Below the pieces are notes generated by a model. It was not told where the DNA came from and did no database searches. It saw nothing but the letters and a program-made list of their open reading frames with translations. A stretch of DNA of 5,224 bases. It comes from Bacteroidota bacterium (GTDB taxonomy: Bacteria > Bacteroidota > Bacteroidia > Chitinophagales > Chitinophagaceae). The stretch spans positions 1 through 5,224 of the forward strand of contig JAEWWO010000246.1 of assembly GCA_023396345.1 (NCBI GenBank). Direction: 5' to 3'. Both the position numbers and the translations under genes were made by a program. This document shows, one piece after another, positions 4,141-5,224 of this stretch (within the stretch, counting starts at the first letter, position 1; the number at the start of each line of letters is the position of its first letter).

Positions 4141-4160
4141 CAAATTATTATTAATTTATT

Positions 4161-5224
4161 ATGATGGATATTACCTATATATTAAAGCAAAAGTCTGTTG
4201 AAGCATTGAATGCGTTGTACAATCTTTCACTTACTGAAAATGAAGTATTAATCAATGCCACAAAGCCCGAATTTGAAGGAAATTATACATTGGTTTTATT
4301 TTCTTTTATCAAACAATTAAAAAAATCTCCGGAACAACTGGGAGAAGAAATAGGTAATTATCTTATTCAAAACAATCCGGATTTATTCACTGCATTCAAC
4401 GTTATTAAAGGATTTTTGAACGTATCCGTTGCTGATAATTTTTATACTGATTTTTTAAATAGCAATGCAGAAAACGGTATACAGATGCAAAAGCAGGAGC
4501 AGAAACTGATGGTGGAGTTTGCATCGCCCAATACCAATAAGCCTCTTCATCTGGGACATTTAAGAAATATATTTCTGGGAATCAGCATTGCCAATATTGC
4601 TGAAAAAAATGGCAATGATGTGGTACGTGCCTGTGTGGTGAATGACAGAGGTATTCACATTTGTAAGAGTATGATAGCCTGGCAAAAGTTTTCAAATGGT
4701 GCTACGCCGGAATCAGAAGGGGTGAAAGGCGACCATTTTGTAGGTGATTATTATGTGAAATTTAATGATGCTTATAAAAAAGAAATTAAAGAATTAATAG
4801 CGCAGGGTCTCACCGAGAAAGAGGCTGAAAAAGAAGCTCCCATTATGAAAGAAGCACAGCAAATGCTGTTCGACTGGGAAGCCGGAAAGCCCGAGGTTAT
4901 TGACTTGTGGAAAAGAATGAACGGATGGGTGTATGATGGTTTTGATATTACCTATAACAATATTGGCAGCCGTTTTGATAAAGTATATTACGAAAGCGAA
5001 ATATATTTACTGGGCAAAGATCTGATTGAAGATGGATTGCAAAAAGGTGTTTTCATAAAAAAGGAAGACGGAAGTGTGTGGATAGATTTAACTTCTGATG
5101 GTCTGGATGAAAAACTGGTACAGCGTAAAGATGGTACATCAGTTTATATTACGCAGGATATTGCGCTTGCGTTTTTGAAACAAAAAGAATTTAATCTGGA
5201 TAGTAATATATATGTTGTGGGCGA
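4161..5224 (+). CDS. argS: Arginyl-tRNA synthetase, N-terminal part (runs off right edge)
   Basis: This class I aminoacyl-tRNA synthetase joins arginine to tRNA-Arg in the cytoplasm, using ATP. The open frame runs 354 codons to the edge, roughly 60% of the usual 560-600 aa. Residues 1 to about 105 are the ArgRS-specific N-terminal domain that contacts the tRNA D-loop. The Rossmann catalytic domain follows with ASPNTNKPLHLGHLRN (121-136), in which HLGH (130-133) is the HIGH signature. VVNDRGIHICKS (159-170) and RKDGTSVYITQDIA (322-335) are further ArgRS hallmarks. The insertion between them (about 180-280) is typical of bacterial forms. The KMSKS-like loop and anticodon-binding domain lie beyond the window. 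The start is a double ATG (4161 and 4164), and the upstream promoter supports either. It is divergent from the lipoprotein gene and is an essential core-genome gene, which marks this side as chromosome. Confidence 0.97.
   Translation, partial: MMDITYILKQKSVEALNALYNLSLTENEVLINATKPEFEGNYTLVLFSFIKQLKKSPEQLGEEIGNYLIQNNPDLFTAFNVIKGFLNVSVADNFYTDFLNSNAENGIQMQKQEQKLMVEFASPNTNKPLHLGHLRNIFLGISIANIAEKNGNDVVRACVVNDRGIHICKSMIAWQKFSNGATPESEGVKGDHFVGDYYVKFNDAYKKEIKELIAQGLTEKEAEKEAPIMKEAQQMLFDWEAGKPEVIDLWKRMNGWVYDGFDITYNNIGSRFDKVYYESEIYLLGKDLIEDGLQKGVFIKKEDGSVWIDLTSDGLDEKLVQRKDGTSVYITQDIALAFLKQKEFNLDSNIYVVG

Overview
The window looks like a piece of a low-GC Bacteroidota chromosome. Three sites match the Bacteroidota sigma-factor -7 consensus TAnnTTTG: upstream of argS, of a tRNA-Ala gene and of a GtrA-family gene. 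The first two also have a -33-like TTTG or CTTG at 20 bp. No start codon has a clear Shine-Dalgarno sequence, and several proteins are types I know from this phylum. No species call is possible.

Left part (1 to about 2140): accessory DNA, probably one end of an integrated phage-like or other integrative element. Four minus-strand genes follow each other with gaps of 2, 13 and 7 bp. They encode a 73-aa probable small HTH protein, an excisionase-type HTH protein, a small protein of a kind common in Bacteroidota phages and islands, and an unidentified protein cut by the window edge. Facing away from them is an XRE-type regulator with a coiled-coil tail. The 131-bp divergent region between the two sides carries two abutting perfect dyads, the layout of a CI/Cro-like switch.

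Noncoding element end (1704-2180): there is no convincing gene here, but the stretch is dense in structure. It holds a wide 9-bp inverted repeat around an AT-rich stretch, six imperfect 18-bp direct repeats starting about 22 or 32 bp apart, and an exact 12-bp tandem duplication. A terminator-like hairpin follows, then the 3' end of a tRNA-Ala(GGC) gene. This fits either an attachment region with integrase or excisionase sites, or an iteron-type replication origin. No integrase gene and no att core can be shown within the window.

Right part (2181-5224): ordinary chromosome. It contains tRNA-Ala with its own promoter, a GtrA-family membrane protein, and two paralogous exported Asn/Tyr/Arg-rich proteins (one with a signal peptide, one a probable lipoprotein) that share a PPGQAKK...APGQxKK block. 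The 5' 60% or so of argS reads divergently off the right edge.
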